Counted from the stretch's first letter, positions 34,876-43,640 are shown. The stretch: 64,000 bases of DNA from Verrucomicrobiaceae bacterium (GCA_027485615.1 JAIXQS010000017.1:1-64000); one strand, 5' to 3'. Numbers and translations are program-made. Notes: generated by a model from the sequence alone, not told the origin.

Positions 34876-36090
34876 CTAGAACGGGGACTTGGGTATCGTC
34901 ATCAGGAATTTCGTTTCCACGCCGGGAACCGAGGTCACGGAGATGGTGCCGTGGTGCGCCTCGATGGCACGTTTCACGATGGAAAGCCCCAGTCCGGTGC
35001 CTTTCACCTCAAGCTGCGAGTGGTGCTTCTCCACCCGGTAGAACCTGCGGAAAATGTGCGGGAGATCCGCGCTGGGAATCCCGATGCCGTTGTCCTTCAC
35101 CCAGATGAGGATGTTCCCGCCGCTCTCCGAACTGCCTACCTCGACCTTCAGATCCTTGTAGGGGTTCTGTTTCAGCGCGTTCTCGACGAGATTGAACAGC
35201 ACCTGCGTCCAGTAGAAGCGATCGCCCTCAAGGGTGACATCGTCATCGTGAAGATGCATGGCGACCTCCGCCTTCTGGCTGCGAACGACGGATTCGAGGC
35301 GCTCCAAGACATCCTTCACGCATAGGCGGAGCTTGAAGGGCTCGATCTTGATCGCGGAGGCCTCGCCGGATTCCAGGCGGGAAATCACCAGCATGTCCTC
35401 GACGATGCGCGAGATCCTTTCCGTGTGCTTTTTCATCACCGTGAGGAAGCGCTTCGCCATTTCCGTATCCTCGATCATCCCTTCGTCGAGGAGGTTTTCC
35501 AGGTAGCCGTTGATGATCGCGAGAGGCGTGCGCAGCTCGTGCGAGGCGTTCGCCACGAAGTCCTTGCGGATCTGGTCGAGCTGGTACTCGGGTGTCACGT
35601 CACGGATCACGACTCGGGTGTTGGGGTTGCCGTCAGGGGTGTCGGAGAGCTGGGCGGCGTCGATGATCCACGCGTTGTTGCCGCGGGTCTCGAGATCGCC
35701 GAGAGGCGAGGTCTGCTGGGGGAGGACGACGCGGGAGCGCACCGGCTCGCCCGTTTCCAGGCAGCGCAGCAAGGCCTCGGCGAGGCGGGGGTCGAGGAAT
35801 GCTTCGCGCACCGGCCGACCGGTGAGGGCGCGCCCGCGGAAAAGTTCCTGCGCAGCGGAGTTGGCGAAAAGGATGTTCGCCCGCGAGTCCACGATAAGGA
35901 ATGCGTCCCCAAGGGCATCGAGCAGGCGGTCGCGTTCATCTTTGGCTTGTTTGAGATCGAGTTCGAGTCGCAGTTTCCATGCCTTTACCTGCGATTCGTA
36001 TTCCTTCCTTGAGTGCTTGAGCCGGATGACCTTAAGGAAAAGGGCGGCGAAAGCGGCGAGGGACGCAAGGATGGCAAGTTTCTCTGTCAT
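34876..36090 (-). CDS. phoR: PhoR-type sensor histidine kinase
   Basis: 404 residues. One N-terminal helix (AILASLAAFAALFLKVI) anchors it. A PAS domain follows (LGDAFLIVDSRANILFANSA), then HisKA with the phosphorylated His in ASHELRTPLAIINGY, and HATPase with NLVENALKQNP, KDNGIGIP and KGTGLGLSIVKRA. The short periplasmic part fits PhoR, which senses phosphate through PstSCAB/PhoU. No pst genes are in the window, so the signal is inferred. Its start overlaps the phoB stop by four bases. Confidence 0.88.
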   Translation of the reverse strand: MTEKLAILASLAAFAALFLKVIRLKHSRKEYESQVKAWKLRLELDLKQAKDERDRLLDALGDAFLIVDSRANILFANSAAQELFRGRALTGRPVREAFLDPRLAEALLRCLETGEPVRSRVVLPQQTSPLGDLETRGNNAWIIDAAQLSDTPDGNPNTRVVIRDVTPEYQLDQIRKDFVANASHELRTPLAIINGYLENLLDEGMIEDTEMAKRFLTVMKKHTERISRIVEDMLVISRLESGEASAIKIEPFKLRLCVKDVLERLESVVRSQKAEVAMHLHDDDVTLEGDRFYWTQVLFNLVENALKQNPYKDLKVEVGSSESGGNILIWVKDNGIGIPSADLPHIFRRFYRVEKHHSQLEVKGTGLGLSIVKRAIEAHHGTISVTSVPGVETKFLMTIPKSPF

Positions 36091-36770
36091 GTGACCGGGC
36101 TGGACACGCAGTAGCCCACTCCTCGCACGGTTTCAATCAAAGCCCCGTGTTCGCCGAGTTTTCCGCGCAGCCGCTTCATGTGGGTGTCGAGCGTTCGACT
36201 GTGGACCTCGTCGCTGTAACCCCAGACGGTGCGGAGCAGCTCGTTGCGATCCTGCGTCTTGCCGGAGCGCTCGCAGAGGAAAAGCAGGAGCTTGAACTCG
36301 GTTCCGGTGAGATCGACCGGTTCGTTGTCCAGATAGAAACGCACGGTGTTCTTGTCGAAACGGAACGGGCCGAAATCGTATTCCACGGCTCCGGGCGGCG
36401 CGTCGGTGCGCTTGAGGATCGCATTCACGCGCAGTACCAGCTCCTTGGGGCTGAACGGCTTGGTCAGGTAATCATCGGCTCCCGCCTCAAGACCCTGTAT
36501 GCGGTCTTCGGTCTGCGCCCGGGCGGTTAGCATGATCACCGGGATACGTGATGTTCTCGCGTCCCTGCGAATCTCGCGGAACACCGAGTAGCCGTCGCGT
36601 CCCGGCAGCATGAGATCCAGCACGATCAGGTCGGGTCTTTCCCTGATTGCAATCTCCGTTCCGGCGATCCCGTCGTGCGTCTTGAGCACCTCGTAACCTG
36701 CGCGCTGCAGGTTGAACATGATCAGATCTGCGATGTCCACCTCGTCTTCGACAATCAAAACTCGTTGCAT
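36087..36770 (-). CDS. phoB: PhoB-type response regulator
   Basis: 227 residues: receiver domain with the phospho-acceptor in DLIVLDLMLPGRDGYS, switch T (IPVIMLTARA) and K (DDYLTKPFSPKELVLRVN), then an OmpR/PhoB winged helix (LTGTEFKLLLFLCERSG, HSRTLDTHMKRLRGKLGE, VRGVGY). It probably activates phosphate-starvation genes. A TGTGAC-N6-GTCACA palindrome lies 48 bases upstream. Confidence 0.9.
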   Translation of the reverse strand: MQRVLIVEDEVDIADLIMFNLQRAGYEVLKTHDGIAGTEIAIRERPDLIVLDLMLPGRDGYSVFREIRRDARTSRIPVIMLTARAQTEDRIQGLEAGADDYLTKPFSPKELVLRVNAILKRTDAPPGAVEYDFGPFRFDKNTVRFYLDNEPVDLTGTEFKLLLFLCERSGKTQDRNELLRTVWGYSDEVHSRTLDTHMKRLRGKLGEHGALIETVRGVGYCVSSPVT

Positions 36771-36817
36771 CTACGGGTTGTTTACGTTGGCGGTAGCCAG
36801 CTCAGGAACGGGCGGTG

Positions 36818-36835
36818 TGTGACGATTTAGTCACA
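36818..36835. promoter_or_regulatory. Palindrome TGTGAC-N6-GTCACA upstream of phoB
   Basis: Perfect 6-base arms (36818-36823 and 36830-36835). It lies 48-65 bases before the phoB start and overlaps the stop of the neighbouring gene. The core GTGAC-N6-GTCAC recurs at 41689-41704. It resembles a dimeric regulator site, but the spacing differs by two from the usual CRP site. Confidence 0.5.
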
Positions 36836-37736
36836 GCAGATCCTTGTCAACATAGCTGCCGGGTTTCGTGGTGCGGGCCACACCGATCTTCACCCCTGCC
36901 TCAATGGATGTGTTTACACCCGTCCGGACACCATCCCCGATGATTGTGCCGAATTTAAAACGGCCGGTATCGACGAGCTTGCCTTGAATCATTGATACGT
37001 GGTGCCTGCCGTCATGGCGGTGATTTTCCGTCCGCGTACCCGATCCGAGCGTCACATGGGAACCGATGATGGAATCGCCGACGTAACAATGGCGCGAAAC
37101 ATAGGTGTTGGGGTAAATGATCGAGTTTTTGATCTCCGTCCCTTGCCCAATGTAGCAGTTCGCGCTGATGCTGGTCGCACCCCGGATGAGGGCATTCGGG
37201 CCGATCTGTGTTCCCGGGCCGATCACCACCGGCCCTTCGATCACGGTCCCTGGAAGGATGCGCGCCGTCGGTGAGATGCGGACGCAACCCGAGATCGTAG
37301 CCAGCGGGCTGATCTCCCCGGCAAGTGACGTCTCATCCATGAGCGCGACGACCTCCTCGTTCATCCGCAGCAGATCCCATGGATAGACGATGGGAAAACA
37401 CCCCGCTTCCGTCCGCAGTTCCTGCTCGCAGTCTTCGGGTTTTTCGAAACCTTTCCATGCCAGAACCACCCCGTCGGAATCGCAGAGCCGCGCGGATTTC
37501 TCGTTGCGCCCCAGCAAAAGGAGCGCACCCAACTCGATCCAGGTGTCGATGGGAATCCTCAAAGTCCGCACACCGGCCTCGGCGTTCTCGACAAGCTGGA
37601 GTCCCGCGCGGGTCAGTTCCGCCGAGAGCAGATCGATCATCGGGACATTGGCAATCAGGCATTCCGCCAACTCGCGATTCGCTGTTACGGGAGCGCAGAA
37701 CACGGAATTTTTCGGTGGCAAAAGCGTCGCTTGCAT
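36831..37736 (-). CDS. Left-handed beta-helix protein, GlmU-like nucleotidyl/acyltransferase C-domain
   Basis: 301 residues from the ATG at 37736 (a GTG at 37757 is also possible). The N-terminal third (MIDLLSAELTRAGLQLVENA) has no intact nucleotidyltransferase motif. From about 150 the hexapeptide repeats of a left-handed beta helix are clear: ISPTARILPGTVIEGPVVIG, PNALIRGATSISANCYIGQG, IIYPNTYVSRHCYVGDSIIG, GVNTSIEAGVKIG. The layout resembles UDP-sugar pyrophosphorylase/acyltransferase hybrids. Acyl or nucleotidyl acceptor unknown. It follows the ExbBD-type operon in the same direction. Confidence 0.78.
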   Translation of the reverse strand: MQATLLPPKNSVFCAPVTANRELAECLIANVPMIDLLSAELTRAGLQLVENAEAGVRTLRIPIDTWIELGALLLLGRNEKSARLCDSDGVVLAWKGFEKPEDCEQELRTEAGCFPIVYPWDLLRMNEEVVALMDETSLAGEISPLATISGCVRISPTARILPGTVIEGPVVIGPGTQIGPNALIRGATSISANCYIGQGTEIKNSIIYPNTYVSRHCYVGDSIIGSHVTLGSGTRTENHRHDGRHHVSMIQGKLVDTGRFKFGTIIGDGVRTGVNTSIEAGVKIGVARTTKPGSYVDKDLL

Positions 37737-37801
37737 GGATTTGTAAGATAAAATCACCTATGCCGAACGGATACACGCAAAATTTCCGGAGGAGTGGATA
37801 T

Positions 37802-38041
37802 TCATCCCAACCTGCCGTTCCCGCGCCGCAGGTTGGGTTTGCCACACGAAGGGCATTGGCAAAGCTTTCCCGACTGGTCGGAGACAAAGCTGCTCCCGCA
37901 AAGCCTGCAAATGATTTTCATCCGCACCAGACGCTTCTCCGCACGCATGTTCAGGTATCTCGACAAAAATGAGAGGCCGGCAACCAGAACAAGGCTGACG
38001 GATAGCACCCCGGTCACAAATTCATTCAGGCTCAGATTCAT
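37802..38041 (-). CDS. Small membrane protein with zinc ribbon
   Basis: 79 residues: one helix (FVTGVLSVSLVLVAGLSFL), a basic linker, then a zinc ribbon with two knuckles, CRLCGSSF and CPSCGKPN. The start overlaps the end of the TonB-like gene by 20 bases, so it is coupled to the ExbB-ExbD operon. Family not recognised. Confidence 0.72.
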   Translation of the reverse strand: MNLSLNEFVTGVLSVSLVLVAGLSFLSRYLNMRAEKRLVRMKIICRLCGSSFVSDQSGKLCQCPSCGKPNLRRGNGRLG

Positions 38042-38777
38042 TGCCCCTCCCGTTCACGAAGTCGACCCGCAGCCCGAACCAGCGTTCGCCGCTGCCTTCC
38101 TTGAAACGTATGCCCCGCAGCCAAACCTCCAGGGGTGCCAGTGCGGGATCCGCCGCGCCAGCCAAGGGGATTAGCTCCGCCAAGCTCCCGTCCTCACGCA
38201 GGCTCACGAGGAAACGAAGCGAATCCTCCCTGGCATCGGCGATGCCACCCAAGTCGAGCGCGGGCAGTTCCTCGGGAAGCCACTCGGTCGGCGCCGAATC
38301 GTAGGGTATCAGCATGGGCGACCTTACCGAAGACGCGGCGCCGGAAGCTGCACCCGACCCTTCCCCGGCTATCGCGGGAAGCACCGGAAACTCCAGCTTA
38401 CCCCTTGGCGTGATATCCACGCGATCCACGCCATCATGCGCCCTCATCGGACGCAGGCTCACTTCATAATCCCGCCACCATGCCAGTCCCTCTTGCCCGG
38501 AAAAAATCATTCCTTCGGGTTCCACGTCCTTAGCCAACCGTCCGGGGAATGGGCCGTTCTCCTCCGCATCCAGAGCCCAAGATCTGGCCATTTCCACGTC
38601 CACTAGCCGGATCAGCGACCCCCGCTCCTCGGAGCGGGTTCGGTAAGAGGGTTCGCTCAGCTTGATCGTCCCAAAAAGGAAAATGGAAAGTAACCCCACG
38701 ATGACCACGGAAAGAAGCTGATCCTTGCGGCTCGCTTCCGATTTGCTCCAATCAAAAATGAGATCGTGCCTTGTCAT
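38022..38777 (-). CDS. TonB-like envelope protein (divergent)
   Basis: 251 residues. A cytoplasmic start and one helix (LLSVVIVGLLSIFLFGTI) lead to a periplasmic region. The C-terminus (LRFLVSLREDGSLAELIPLA, then LEVWLRGIRFKEGSGERWFG) loosely follows the TonB C-terminal pattern of a strand with DG, a helix and a WRF-like strand. There is no proline-rich spacer. Position after ExbB and ExbD, with a 4-base overlap, supports a TonB/TolA-like role. The homology is weak. Confidence 0.65.
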   Translation of the reverse strand: MTRHDLIFDWSKSEASRKDQLLSVVIVGLLSIFLFGTIKLSEPSYRTRSEERGSLIRLVDVEMARSWALDAEENGPFPGRLAKDVEPEGMIFSGQEGLAWWRDYEVSLRPMRAHDGVDRVDITPRGKLEFPVLPAIAGEGSGAASGAASSVRSPMLIPYDSAPTEWLPEELPALDLGGIADAREDSLRFLVSLREDGSLAELIPLAGAADPALAPLEVWLRGIRFKEGSGERWFGLRVDFVNGRGNESEPE

Positions 38778-39229
38778 TCGGGAAGAGGGGCGACAAATTC
38801 ACTTTCCTGCTCTGCCTTGTCCGGCTCGCCCACGAGCGCCAGACGGAAGCCCGCCCCCAGAACGACCTCGCTCACCTTTCGCTCCATGCCCACGGTGGTG
38901 CGTATGTCCGTCTTTAGGAGCACAACCGCCCGCCCCATGCGTTCGTCCAGTTTCAAGGCCGCAAGCTGTGCCGCAAGCTCCTCGACGGTCACGGCCTGTC
39001 TACCCAGATAAATCGGTGCCTCCTCACTCCCTGAACCCACGGTCACCACGATCGAATCCCCGTAGCGTTGCATTTGGAAACGCGAAGAGGGCACTTCCAC
39101 GGAGATACCGCCCTGACTAAGGAACAATGGGCCGAGAAGCAGCAGCATCATAACCAGTGCGAAAAGATCGAACAATGGCATGGCGTGCAGGAAGCCCGGC
39201 CTATCCTCAAGTGTCGTCTCCAGTTTCAT
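38774..39229 (-). CDS. ExbD/TolR family protein
   Basis: 151 residues: one N-terminal helix (LFDLFALVMMLLLLGPLFL) preceded by MPLFD, where Asp in or near the helix is the family proton-path residue, then a periplasmic ExbD domain (YLGRQAVTVEELAAQLAALK, AVVLLKTDIRTTVGMERK). It works with ExbB as the proton-driven stator. Overlaps both neighbours by 4 bases. Confidence 0.87.
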   Translation of the reverse strand: MKLETTLEDRPGFLHAMPLFDLFALVMMLLLLGPLFLSQGGISVEVPSSRFQMQRYGDSIVVTVGSGSEEAPIYLGRQAVTVEELAAQLAALKLDERMGRAVVLLKTDIRTTVGMERKVSEVVLGAGFRLALVGEPDKAEQESEFVAPLPE

Positions 39230-39948
39230 TTCTCCGAGGTTGCCGGAGGTTTCGCTTTGGCCGGCAGGCGCTTCTTGCCGTGGATCACCTCCCCGCGGAA
39301 CGGGGCAAACTCTTCCTCTTCACGCGCGTCCGCGATCATGTGAACGATCTCGATGCCGGCCCGCTCAATCCGGCCAACCAACCTCCGCGATCTCCCTACA
39401 AAGTAGAGGTAGAAAACATACATCGGCACCGCGACCGTAAGCCCGACCACGGAGGTGATCAGCGCCGTCATGACACCGGCAGCGATCTCAGTCGGTCCCG
39501 AAACCCCGCCCTGCTCACTCACCCTTTGGAACGCGTCCACCATCCCCAGCATCGTCCCCAGCATCCCCACGAGGGGAGCCAGCAGCGCCACCGCCAGGAT
39601 GCCGCGGATGTTCTTCTCGATCCTTGGCACTTCAAGCTGGCCCGCCTCCCGGATCACATCCATCAAATCCCGTCGCTCCAGATAGTAACGAAGCAAACCC
39701 GCATGCGCCACGCGCCCCACCGGCCCCGGAGCGCGGGCCGCCTCATGCAGGGCCTCCGCAAACGCCCGCCGCCTCACATGAACCCCGAGCCCCACCAGCA
39801 GCGAACTCACATTGATCCTCGCCCGGTGGAAATAGAAAAGCCTTTCCACCACGCATACCGATCCGAAAAAACCCAACGCCAAAAGCACCCATACGAGCGG
39901 CCCCCCCTTTTCGATCAGTCCCGATACCTCCCACTGCGCCAAGATCAT
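39226..39948 (-). CDS. MotA/TolQ/ExbB proton channel protein
   Basis: 240 residues with three helices: one at 16-34 (PLVWVLLALGFFGSVCVV), and two near the C-terminus (ILAVALLAPLVGMLGTMLGM and IAAGVMTALITSVVGLTVAV). The family core LLAPLVGMLGTMLGMVDAF is present. It forms the inner-membrane channel that uses proton flow to drive TonB-type or Tol-type work. First gene of the four-gene operon. Confidence 0.93.
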   Translation of the reverse strand: MILAQWEVSGLIEKGGPLVWVLLALGFFGSVCVVERLFYFHRARINVSSLLVGLGVHVRRRAFAEALHEAARAPGPVGRVAHAGLLRYYLERRDLMDVIREAGQLEVPRIEKNIRGILAVALLAPLVGMLGTMLGMVDAFQRVSEQGGVSGPTEIAAGVMTALITSVVGLTVAVPMYVFYLYFVGRSRRLVGRIERAGIEIVHMIADAREEEEFAPFRGEVIHGKKRLPAKAKPPATSEK

Positions 39949-40021
39949 CCTGTCAGCAACTTACCTCCCACCGCCCGTCCGTATCAATCCCGAAAATGCA
40001 TCCCAAAAATGCGCGGGAAAC

Positions 40022-40633
40022 TCAGTTCCCCTCCTTGAGCTTGTGAAAAAAGCCGCAAATCAGGCTGATGCGCTCGCCCGGAGAAACGGTCTCAAGAAGT
40101 TTCTGGCGGAGATCCGGCTCATGCACCATCTGCTGTGCGACGAGATCCGCCATCAGGCCGGGGTCATTGGCCTGGTCAAGCAGGGCGGAGACTCCCGCGC
40201 GCACCTCCTCCGGAAGATGGGCGATCCCATCCTCGACCGTACCCCTCAGGGTTTTCATGGCAGCCTCGCCTTTCCTGCCCTCCAAAGGCTCCGATAGCAA
40301 CGGCTCGATGAGGGCACAGGGAAAGGGCGAGTCGTCAAGCCACTCGGTGAAACGCACCCGGATCACCCCATGCAGCAGCAGTTCCGAAGTTCCGTCATCC
40401 CTCTCCCGGGACGCGCGGATCAAACCTGCAGTGCCCACGGGCGAGATGGTTTCATTTTCCCCATCGTCACGCACGCGTCCGACGGCGAACACACAATCCC
40501 CGGCCAGTGCCTCTGCGAGCATCAGTCGGTAGCGTTCCTCAAATATGAAAAGCGGCAGGCCGCCCTGCGGGAAAAGGGTGCAATCGGGCAGCAGCATCAC
40601 GCCACATTTCTGGGGAAGGTTCAAACCAGTCAT
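40022..40633 (-). CDS. Stand-alone Lon N-terminal (substrate-binding) domain protein
   Basis: 203 residues from the ATG at 40633 (an upstream start adds 12 odd residues). Begins CGVMLLPDCTLFPQGGLPLF and IFEERYRLMLAEAL, the PUA-like Lon N-domain fold; no AAA or protease part. Small stand-alone members are common; their role is unclear. It is divergent from the phosphodiester glycosidase gene; I see no gene in the 196-base space between. Confidence 0.87.
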   Translation of the reverse strand: MTGLNLPQKCGVMLLPDCTLFPQGGLPLFIFEERYRLMLAEALAGDCVFAVGRVRDDGENETISPVGTAGLIRASRERDDGTSELLLHGVIRVRFTEWLDDSPFPCALIEPLLSEPLEGRKGEAAMKTLRGTVEDGIAHLPEEVRAGVSALLDQANDPGLMADLVAQQMVHEPDLRQKLLETVSPGERISLICGFFHKLKEGN

Positions 40634-40829
40634 CGCGTTGAGACTCGCACCGCCCCGGCCAGTTCGCAACCGCCAAGCTCACTCCCGCTCCGGCACGGGG
40701 ATTTTAGCGCCGATCTCGGAGGTTTTCTGGAGGATCATACCTTCCATGGGGCGCGCGGTTTCCGAACGGACTTGTGCATCCTCCGGACTGACACTTGTCA
40801 CCCGACGCCATCCGCTGCTAGATATTACG

Positions 40830-41675
40830 ATGCTTCGCGCCGTGTTCGCTCTTTCTCTGCCTGTCTTGGCTCTCTCTGCCTGCCGTCCCGCGGCTCCGCT
40901 TGATGCCATTCGGAGACAAGCCCCTCCCGCACCACCAGCCCATCCCGCCGTGGCTGCCGTCTTGGCTCCGCCAAATCCCCAGGCTCCCTTCTACCCGGTC
41001 AAGGCTCCGGCACTCACCCGGGTCTTGGTTCGAGGCATTCATTTCGAAGGCGCGTCCTTCGATGCCCGCAGCCACCGCCTGCTGGTCATCGACCAGCCAA
41101 ACGGGCCTGCTTCCATGTTCGACACATCTCAGGAAGTGGCCCGTCAATATGATGCCCTGCTCGCTCTGAACGCTGGTTTTTTCACCCCTGATGGCGATCC
41201 CCTCGGACTCGTCATCTCCAAGGGTAAACGTGCGGGCACATGGAACTCAGCCTCTTCGCTCGGTTCCGGCATCTTCTCGGAGAGCGCCACGGGCAAGCTT
41301 TCCATCACCCGGCGAGGCTCTCCCACCGCCTTCTTGGATGCCCGCGAACTCATCCAGGCCGGGCCACTGCTCGTGGAAAACGGCGGAGCCGTCGGGGGGC
41401 TTGATTCGGGAAAATCGGCTGTCCGCTCCATTCTCATGACCGATGGAGGAACACGCTGGTGGATCGGAAGAACCTCCCTTTGCTCTCTCTCCGCCCTTGG
41501 CGAAGCACTTGCCTCGGTCTCCCCCACCTCTTGGCCAATCCGCCACGCGCTGAACCTCGACGGCGGGCGCTCCACGGATCTTTTCGTATCCACGAAAATC
41601 CCAGGCGGCCCCTTTGAGCGGCGCGGGATCCTCAACCGACCGGTTCGAAATTTCCTGATCCTCAATCCGAGATGA
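40830..41675 (+). CDS. Lipoprotein of the phosphodiester glycosidase (NAGPA) family
   Basis: 281 residues from the ATG at 40830, which gives a lipoprotein signal with lipobox LSAC (Cys about 18). The domain shows ALLALNAGFFTPDGDPLGLV, QAGPLLVENG, RSILMTDGGTRWWIG and HALNLDGGRSTDLFV, family hallmarks of NAGPA-type phosphodiester glycosidases that hydrolyse GlcNAc-1-phosphodiesters. Location would be the outer or inner membrane surface. Substrate unknown. After the stop lies a GTGAC-N6-GTCAC palindrome. Confidence 0.87.
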   Translation: MLRAVFALSLPVLALSACRPAAPLDAIRRQAPPAPPAHPAVAAVLAPPNPQAPFYPVKAPALTRVLVRGIHFEGASFDARSHRLLVIDQPNGPASMFDTSQEVARQYDALLALNAGFFTPDGDPLGLVISKGKRAGTWNSASSLGSGIFSESATGKLSITRRGSPTAFLDARELIQAGPLLVENGGAVGGLDSGKSAVRSILMTDGGTRWWIGRTSLCSLSALGEALASVSPTSWPIRHALNLDGGRSTDLFVSTKIPGGPFERRGILNRPVRNFLILNPR

Positions 41676-41688
41676 GGTGAATGACCCG

Positions 41689-41704
41689 GTGACAAATCCG
41701 TCAC
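41689..41704. promoter_or_regulatory. Palindrome GTGAC-N6-GTCAC upstream of the small lipoprotein gene
   Basis: Same core and spacing as the site upstream of phoB (36818-36835). It lies 81-96 bases before the lipoprotein start. Confidence 0.4.
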
Positions 41705-41784
41705 GGAAACGTGTTCTCGACAAAGGGCCACGAATGGGCGATATCTAACCAGTCAGAAATTCTTCCCCCGAGCGCCAACCAGCC

Positions 41785-42111
41785 ATGATCAAACCCATCT
41801 TAACCGGATGCGCCGCATCCGTCCTGCTGGCTTCCTGCGGAGCCGTGGATGCCGTAAGGAGCAGCACCGCCAAGGCCACCGCCGGAATCAGCCAATTCTC
41901 CATAGCCGACCTTCGTCCCTCGAAGATCAATGTCGTCGAAGTCCGCGAAAAGGATCTGAAGGAAATGCCTCTCGGCAAAGACCGCGCCCTGGCCTTCGAG
42001 CGAAAGAAATCCTTCTGGTCTTTCATTCCCGTGGACTTCAAAGAACCCGCCCTCCCTGAGATCGAGGAAGGTGATCCGGACGGCGGACTGCTGCCTCCCA
42101 AGCCGCTCTGA
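41785..42111 (+). CDS. Small lipoprotein
   Basis: 108 residues with the lipobox LLASC (Cys18) after a short hydrophobic signal (ILTGCAASVLLASCGAV). The mature part is charged with an acidic, proline-ended tail (LPEIEEGDPDGGLLPPKPL). No recognised domain. In the following 236 bases I see no supported gene. Confidence 0.75.
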   Translation: MIKPILTGCAASVLLASCGAVDAVRSSTAKATAGISQFSIADLRPSKINVVEVREKDLKEMPLGKDRALAFERKKSFWSFIPVDFKEPALPEIEEGDPDGGLLPPKPL

Positions 42112-42347
42112 AACCGGCCGACCACCTAACAGGCTGCCCCCCGCCAATCATTTTCCTGAGATCCACGCCCAGGCGGTTCGCCAGGAAAAAGACTGGTTCC
42201 ACCACTTGCTGCGGTAGGTCGCCGCTCACCGAATAACGGAACTCCCATCCCGGCATTGGCTCGCGTCGAGCGACCACTCTTGGTTTGGCGAGACCGGTAA
42301 CGATTCGCGATTTGCGGGCCGGTGACCGCCCCGAAACCCCGTCCCTC

Positions 42348-42734
42348 CTAAAACCCGATCAGCGTGACCAACTCCTGGTCGCTGAAGCGATCCAGATGAT
42401 CGGCGGCAGCCGCAAGCATCTCTTCCTCAGCGACAGCTTCGATCTCGACCCACTGATCCTCGTCATCGCTGACACCCGCGACGGCAGGAGAACGATTTCC
42501 CACCCCGGCGGGGTTCAGCAAAAGGAACACGGCCAACGCACCGCAGGCGGCGAGGGCAACCCACGGGGAAAAAGTGAGAGCTTTGGGCCACCAGGGATCG
42601 GCCTCGGGAAGCAGTTTCACCGCGCGCAATGTCTTGTCCGCGAAACGCCCGCCCGCCTTCTTAGGCGCGGCTTTTCCAAGAAGCTCCCATGTGGCATCTT
42701 TTTCCCCCTGGTCTTTCTGCTCGCTCATTTTCAT
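42348..42734 (-). CDS. Single-pass membrane protein of unknown function
   Basis: 128 residues from the ATG at 42734 (or 42728). A cytoplasmic segment (EKDATWELLGKAAPKKAGGR, then FADKTLRAVKLL) precedes one helix (VALAACGALAVFLLLNPAG) and an acidic external part ending in DRFSDQELVTLIGF. This layout occurs in Verrucomicrobia next to ECF sigma genes, but no sigma gene is here, so an anti-sigma role is only a guess. Confidence 0.68.
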   Translation of the reverse strand: MKMSEQKDQGEKDATWELLGKAAPKKAGGRFADKTLRAVKLLPEADPWWPKALTFSPWVALAACGALAVFLLLNPAGVGNRSPAVAGVSDDEDQWVEIEAVAEEEMLAAAADHLDRFSDQELVTLIGF

Positions 42735-42856
42735 TGTCCTACATCTCCTGAAACACCCGATCCGCCCGAAAGTTTCGCAGAAATCCCTTCTCCTTGTCGC
42801 CCGGCCCATCGGAAAGCGCTTGGTCCGCAGATACGACGTCCTCCAAGCTCCATTTT

Positions 42857-42889
42857 CCTTGAAGTTTGAAATTCAAAATTTGAAATTTT
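42857..42889. repeat. Dispersed AT-rich repeat after queE
   Basis: GAAGTTTGAAATTCAAAATT and TGAAATTTTA, the same text as 1624-1660. It abuts the queE stop. Confidence 0.6.
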
Positions 42890-43640
42890 ACACCCCGCGC
42901 CGGTCACCCCAGAGCCTGACGTGCAGGCGGTCGGAAAAACGCACCCCGAGATCCCGGCACCGCTCTGCCAGCCAAGCCGCCGTGCTGTCCAAAGCCTCCA
43001 CCGTCCTCCCCTCCGGCATCAGGATCACCCGGTTTCCCGGAATCCCGGCCCTCTCCATCAGCGACCGGATCTCCGTGATATCCCGCTCATCCCTCACCAC
43101 GAACTTGAACCACGCCTTGCCCGTCGCCGCCAGCCCGGCGAGCACCGTGGGTTTCAGCCGCAGTTCCTCGCCCATCCCGCTGTTGGCCAGCTTCGGGGAA
43201 ACGTTTATCTGTCCGATCAGCCCGAGAAACCCAGCCCCCGGCATTTTCGTGCCGTTCGTCTCCACCTCGAAAAACCATTCCTCCCCGTCCTCGCTCAGAG
43301 CCGCCATCAATTCCACCAGCTCCGCCTCGTGCAAAAGCGGTTCCCCACCTGTCAACACCACCCTCCGGCGACAGAATCCCCTGACGATTTCCGCGACTTC
43401 GTTCGGAGACATCTCGATGATCACATCCTCCTTACGGTGCTTCGCATAACCTTGGATCGCATCCTTCTCATGCTTCCAAGGCGTCCCCTCGAAATTCCAT
43501 GTGTGATCCGTGTCGCACCAGACGCAGTGCAGGTTGCATAGCGACAGCCTCACGAACACCGCGGGCTCACCCATGGATACTCCCTCACCCTGCAAGGTGT
43601 GGAAAATTTCTGCCCCGTCCCCCAGCCGCGCCAACTTCAT
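42888..43640 (-). CDS. queE: 7-carboxy-7-deazaguanine synthase
   Basis: 250 residues from the ATG at 43640, with GAGG nine bases before it. Radical-SAM cluster cysteines C35, C39 and C42 (CNLHCVWCDT); also FHTLQGEG, VLTGGEPLLHEAEL and FVVRDERD. It converts 6-carboxytetrahydropterin to CDG, the first deazaguanine of the queuosine/preQ0 path. queG, the last step, is at 19765. Dispersed repeats flank both ends. Confidence 0.93.
   Translation of the reverse strand: MKLARLGDGAEIFHTLQGEGVSMGEPAVFVRLSLCNLHCVWCDTDHTWNFEGTPWKHEKDAIQGYAKHRKEDVIIEMSPNEVAEIVRGFCRRRVVLTGGEPLLHEAELVELMAALSEDGEEWFFEVETNGTKMPGAGFLGLIGQINVSPKLANSGMGEELRLKPTVLAGLAATGKAWFKFVVRDERDITEIRSLMERAGIPGNRVILMPEGRTVEALDSTAAWLAERCRDLGVRFSDRLHVRLWGDRRGV

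Noticed and set aside
40679..40909. 76-codon minus-strand frame before the Lon-domain gene
   Set aside because: Covers the opposite strand of a lipoprotein signal and has no domain; only its C-terminal half looks mildly protein-like.
42038..42277. 79-codon minus-strand frame, possible transposase scrap
   Set aside because: Overlaps the lipoprotein gene and matches no family I can name.
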